Below are positions 5,060-7,137 of a stretch of 7,137 bases of DNA, in pieces (the first letter of the stretch is position 1; every line of letters starts with the position of its first letter). A program made the position numbers and the translations under genes. The notes beneath the pieces are model-generated. The model searched no databases. It was not told the DNA's origin and saw nothing but the letters and a program-made list of their open reading frames with translations. The stretch spans positions 1 through 7,137 of the forward strand of contig DAOVFL010000047.1 of NCBI GenBank assembly GCA_030672945.1, in the 5' to 3' direction. The DNA comes from Candidatus Bathyarchaeota archaeon. GTDB taxonomy: Archaea; Thermoproteota; Bathyarchaeia; Bathyarchaeales; Bathycorpusculaceae.

Positions 5060-5245
5060 CTAGAAATCATCAAGTGCAGCTAACAGCTCTCTCAAACGGA
5101 TGATGATCCTGTCTGGCTTGGCGTACACATTTTCTACAACAGGTCTTCTTTTGATTAGAACCGCGCGCGGCACATAATAGACCTCATCGCTTTCAAGTAA
5201 AAGCAAAGTGTCAAACAAATCAAAGAGTACCGCTTCGACTCGCAC
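5060..5245 (-). pseudogene. HAD-superfamily hydrolase remnant, internally deleted
   Basis: The GTG at 5245 has GAGGAG 9 nt upstream and opens a 61-codon frame that starts VRVEAVLFDLFDTLLLLESD. FDLFDTL holds the HAD motif I with D9 as the expected nucleophile. The C-terminal part, AKPDRIIIRLRELLAALDDF, resembles the end of HAD proteins, where a PD-hydrophobic stretch leads into the last helix. HAD hydrolases are normally about 200-240 residues with motifs II (Ser/Thr), III (Lys) and IV (acidic) between these ends. All of these and the cap domain are missing, so this looks like an in-frame internal deletion. A perfect 10-bp palindrome, CCGCGCGCGG at 5161-5170, sits near the inferred junction. 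An upstream ATG at 5329 is in frame but adds sequence unlike the family. The frame and ribosome binding site are intact, so a short peptide could still be made; an active phosphatase is very unlikely. Confidence 0.55.
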
Positions 5246-5415
5246 CCCCTTATTCTCCTCAACGTTTACAAAGTAGCTAGAGTTAAAAACAGTTTTGTGC
5301 GCAAAGAAAGTCAATTGATTACAGATCACAACGATTTTAGTAAGAATCGTAGTTAGATAGTAGGTGCTAGCAGCTTTTCTCTATGTAGACCATGAGCAGT
5401 CATTTTGAAATAACG

Positions 5416-5470
5416 ATATATTATAGAATAGAATTTAACAGTCTATCAGCCTTTATTTCTGTTAAGAGAG
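5416..5470 (+). promoter_or_regulatory. Promoter and ribosome binding site of the dihydroorotase gene
   Basis: Two AT-rich boxes precede the gene: ATATATTA at 5416-5423 and GAATTTAA at 5431-5438. Archaeal spacing would put the transcript start near 5442-5461. GAGAG at 5466-5470 lies 9 nt before the TTG start and is the likely, rather weak, ribosome binding site. The 234 bp between the HAD remnant and this gene show no other feature. Confidence 0.4.
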
Positions 5471-5479
5471 CCGATTAAG

Positions 5480-6826
5480 TTGATTGTTGACTTAACCCTA
5501 AATAATGCGAAGGCTTACATAGACAATGAAATAGTGGATTGCAGCATAGCGATAAATGAGGGCAAATTCTTCAAAATTGGCAAAGAAGCAAGCATGCCAA
5601 AAGCAGAAACAAAAATGAATCTAAGGAAACTGCTAGTTTTGCCAGGTTTAATAGATGCCCACGTGCATCTTCGAGACGAGGAAAAAGCATACAAGGAAGA
5701 TTTTTACAGCGGAACAGCAGCAGCTGCTGCAGGTGGAATAACGACTGTTTTAGACATGCCTAACAACACCCCAGTAACAATGAGTGTTGAAGCTTTAAGA
5801 AGGCGAATGAAAATTGCTGAAAGAAAAATTTTAGTTAACGTTGGTTTCTACTCTGAGTTCCCAGAGAATATACAGGAAGCAGAGGAAATCATCAAGGAAG
5901 GCGCTGTAGCTTTCAAGCTTTTTATGGCAGAACAAATCGGTGGATTAAACATAGATGATGATCACACTCTGTTAGAAGCGTTTAAAACCGTTAGTAAATT
6001 GAAGGTTCCAGTCGCCGTTCATGCAGAAGACAGAACAACGTTAAAAAAAGCTGAAGATAAACTTAAGCGAGAGAACCACAATGACATTGAGGCCTTTCTC
6101 AAGGCGCATTCAGAAAAAGCTGAGGTAATAGCTGTAAGACGTTTACTACGCCTTGCCGCACAAACTAGTGTGCATATACATTTCTGCCATATAAGCACGA
6201 AAAATGGGTTGAAAACAATAGTTGACAGAAAAAGATCAGGAATGAAAATAACATGTGAGACAACAGCTCATCACCTTTTTTTGTCAGTTGATGAGTTAAG
6301 GCGAATTGGAACGTTAGCATTGACCATGCCGCCAATTCGAGAGAAGCATCACATTGCAGCCCTCTGGAACGGAATTGAGAAGGGCTGGATTGACATTTTG
6401 GCTTCAGATCACGCGCCACACACATTGAAGGAGAAGAAAGCCAATTCGGTTTGGGATGTCAAAGTTGGTGTGCCAGGTTTAGAAACAACGCTTCCATTAT
6501 TGCTTACAGAAGTGAAACGTGGACGGTTATCAATAACTGATATAGTTAGGCTGATGTCGGAAAAGCCGGCTGAAATCTTTGGACTAAAAGGTAGAGGCTG
6601 CTTGAAGAATGGATATAACGCGGACTTTATAGCTGTGGATTTTAAAAGAAAATACAATATTGATGCATCAAATTTTTACTCAAAAACGAAATATTCTCCG
6701 TTTGATGGGTGGAATGTTGAGGGTAAACCCGTTAAAACTTTTGTGCACGGGCAGTTAATCATGGATGAAGGGGAAATTGTCGATAAAGCGGGAAGTGGTG
6801 AAATAATTCGAAGAGTGAAACTTTGA
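5480..6826 (+). CDS. pyrC: Dihydroorotase, class I
   Basis: A full-length 448-residue cytosolic enzyme of the amidohydrolase superfamily. It catalyses the reversible cyclisation of N-carbamoyl-L-aspartate to dihydroorotate, the third step of de novo pyrimidine synthesis. The class I signatures are complete: DAHVHLRD with H61 and H63 as zinc ligands and R65 for substrate; K146 in VAFKLFM as the likely carboxylated bridging lysine; H181 in HAEDRTT; H237 in HFCHIST; and D310 in ASDHAPHT as the catalytic acid/base. Related amidohydrolases such as allantoinase and hydantoinase share these metal ligands, but LDMPNNTPVT and the HLRD motif favour dihydroorotase. The start is a TTG at 5480 with GAGAG 9 nt upstream; no ATG gives the N-terminal strand. 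The next gene overlaps its stop codon, so the two are co-transcribed. No other pyrimidine gene is in the window. Confidence 0.93.
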   Translation: MIVDLTLNNAKAYIDNEIVDCSIAINEGKFFKIGKEASMPKAETKMNLRKLLVLPGLIDAHVHLRDEEKAYKEDFYSGTAAAAAGGITTVLDMPNNTPVTMSVEALRRRMKIAERKILVNVGFYSEFPENIQEAEEIIKEGAVAFKLFMAEQIGGLNIDDDHTLLEAFKTVSKLKVPVAVHAEDRTTLKKAEDKLKRENHNDIEAFLKAHSEKAEVIAVRRLLRLAAQTSVHIHFCHISTKNGLKTIVDRKRSGMKITCETTAHHLFLSVDELRRIGTLALTMPPIREKHHIAALWNGIEKGWIDILASDHAPHTLKEKKANSVWDVKVGVPGLETTLPLLLTEVKRGRLSITDIVRLMSEKPAEIFGLKGRGCLKNGYNADFIAVDFKRKYNIDASNFYSKTKYSPFDGWNVEGKPVKTFVHGQLIMDEGEIVDKAGSGEIIRRVKL

Positions 6827-7137
6827 GATTTGTTGCTGATGGCATGCTTGGAAAGTTGACACGTTGGCTCCGAATGTTAGGCCATAACGTGAAATATTCA
6901 AACAAACTTGATGATGTTGAATTAATCATAATAGCTAAAAAGGAAGGAAGAATACTTCTAACAAAAGATTTGGAACTTTTCCGGCAAGCCATGGTTAAAG
7001 GAGTTGATGCATTTTACTTAAAGGGAAGAATAGAAGAGGAAAAACTAGCGGAACTCGCAAAAAGATTCAAAATCAAACTTGAGATAGACATGACAACATC
7101 AAGATGCCCAAAATGTAACACCCGGGTAAAACCGATA
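6823..7137 (+). CDS. Mut7-C RNase domain protein (PIN-like, DUF82), 3' end cut by window
   Basis: The frame starts at a TTG (6823-6825) that overlaps the dihydroorotase stop codon in the sequence TTGA, and is open to the right edge for 105 codons. The N-terminus, MRFVADGMLGKLTRWLRMLG, is the hallmark of the Mut7-C family, with an Asp in a FVAD-type motif expected in the acidic active site. EGRILLTKD at about 45-53 is the second conserved acidic block. SRCPKCN near 94-100 gives the first half of the C-terminal zinc ribbon, and the second CxxC should lie just beyond the window. The family is named after the C-terminal domain of the Mut7 nuclease and is predicted to be a PIN-fold RNase; the natural RNA target of archaeal stand-alone members is unknown to me. 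The 4-nt overlap implies translational coupling with dihydroorotase. No strong ribosome binding site is visible, which fits coupling. Confidence 0.88.
   Translation, partial: MRFVADGMLGKLTRWLRMLGHNVKYSNKLDDVELIIIAKKEGRILLTKDLELFRQAMVKGVDAFYLKGRIEEEKLAELAKRFKIKLEIDMTTSRCPKCNTRVKPI

Noticed and set aside
5246..5329. Upstream ATG at 5329 for the HAD remnant
   Set aside because: The extra 28 residues do not resemble HAD proteins, while GTG 5245 has a good ribosome binding site and the usual short distance to motif I.
1..7137. CRISPR array, insertion sequence or phage genes
   Set aside because: No regularly spaced repeats, no transposase or integrase motif and no long terminal inverted repeats were seen.

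Overview
The window looks like a moderately AT-rich piece of an archaeal chromosome. The main taxonomic evidence is a complete ribosomal protein S26e gene. This protein is eukaryote/TACK/Asgard-type and is generally missing from Euryarchaeota. A CDP-alcohol phosphotransferase of the archaetidylinositol phosphate synthase type, a family-4 uracil-DNA glycosylase, a DUF1805 protein, CBS-domain proteins and a Mut7-C RNase all fit an archaeon. TATA boxes at archaeal spacing, Shine-Dalgarno sites and heavy use of TTG starts agree. A TACK lineage, perhaps Bathyarchaeia-like, is my best guess; the finer rank is inference only.

Layout. 1-151 (-) is the N-terminus of a uracil-DNA glycosylase. 152-488 is intergenic with a promoter and a small palindrome. 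489-782 (-) is a DUF1805 protein. 925-984 (-) is a 19-residue, extremely acidic micro-ORF with an excellent ribosome binding site and TATA box. 1063-1155 (+) is a doubtful 30-codon ORF. 1205-1825 (+) is the CDP-alcohol phosphotransferase, convergent with S26e (1829-2125, -) across only 3 bp. 2126-2671 has the S26e promoter, then an unexplained more GC-rich stretch with hairpins and a possible gene relic, then the promoter region of the next operon.

2672-4974 (+) is a tight three-gene operon coding for CBS-domain proteins: 2 CBS + zinc ribbon, 4 CBS, 4 CBS. This makes ten CBS domains in a row with gaps of about 11-12 bp, and no enzyme is fused to them. 5060-5245 (-) is a 61-codon HAD-like gene that seems to keep only the two ends of the family, so it is probably a deletion relic. 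5480-6826 (+) is a full-length class I dihydroorotase, and a Mut7-C RNase gene overlaps its stop codon by 4 nt and runs off the window at 7137.

How the genes relate. The neighbourhood is mostly housekeeping: DNA repair, ether-lipid head-group synthesis, translation and pyrimidine synthesis. The CBS operon is the main regulatory element. CBS pairs typically bind adenine nucleotides or related ligands, so the three products could form a multi-subunit nucleotide-sensing assembly, but nothing in the window names their target. The most novel-looking items are the acidic micro-ORF, the CBS array and the unexplained 2.2-2.5 kb segment.
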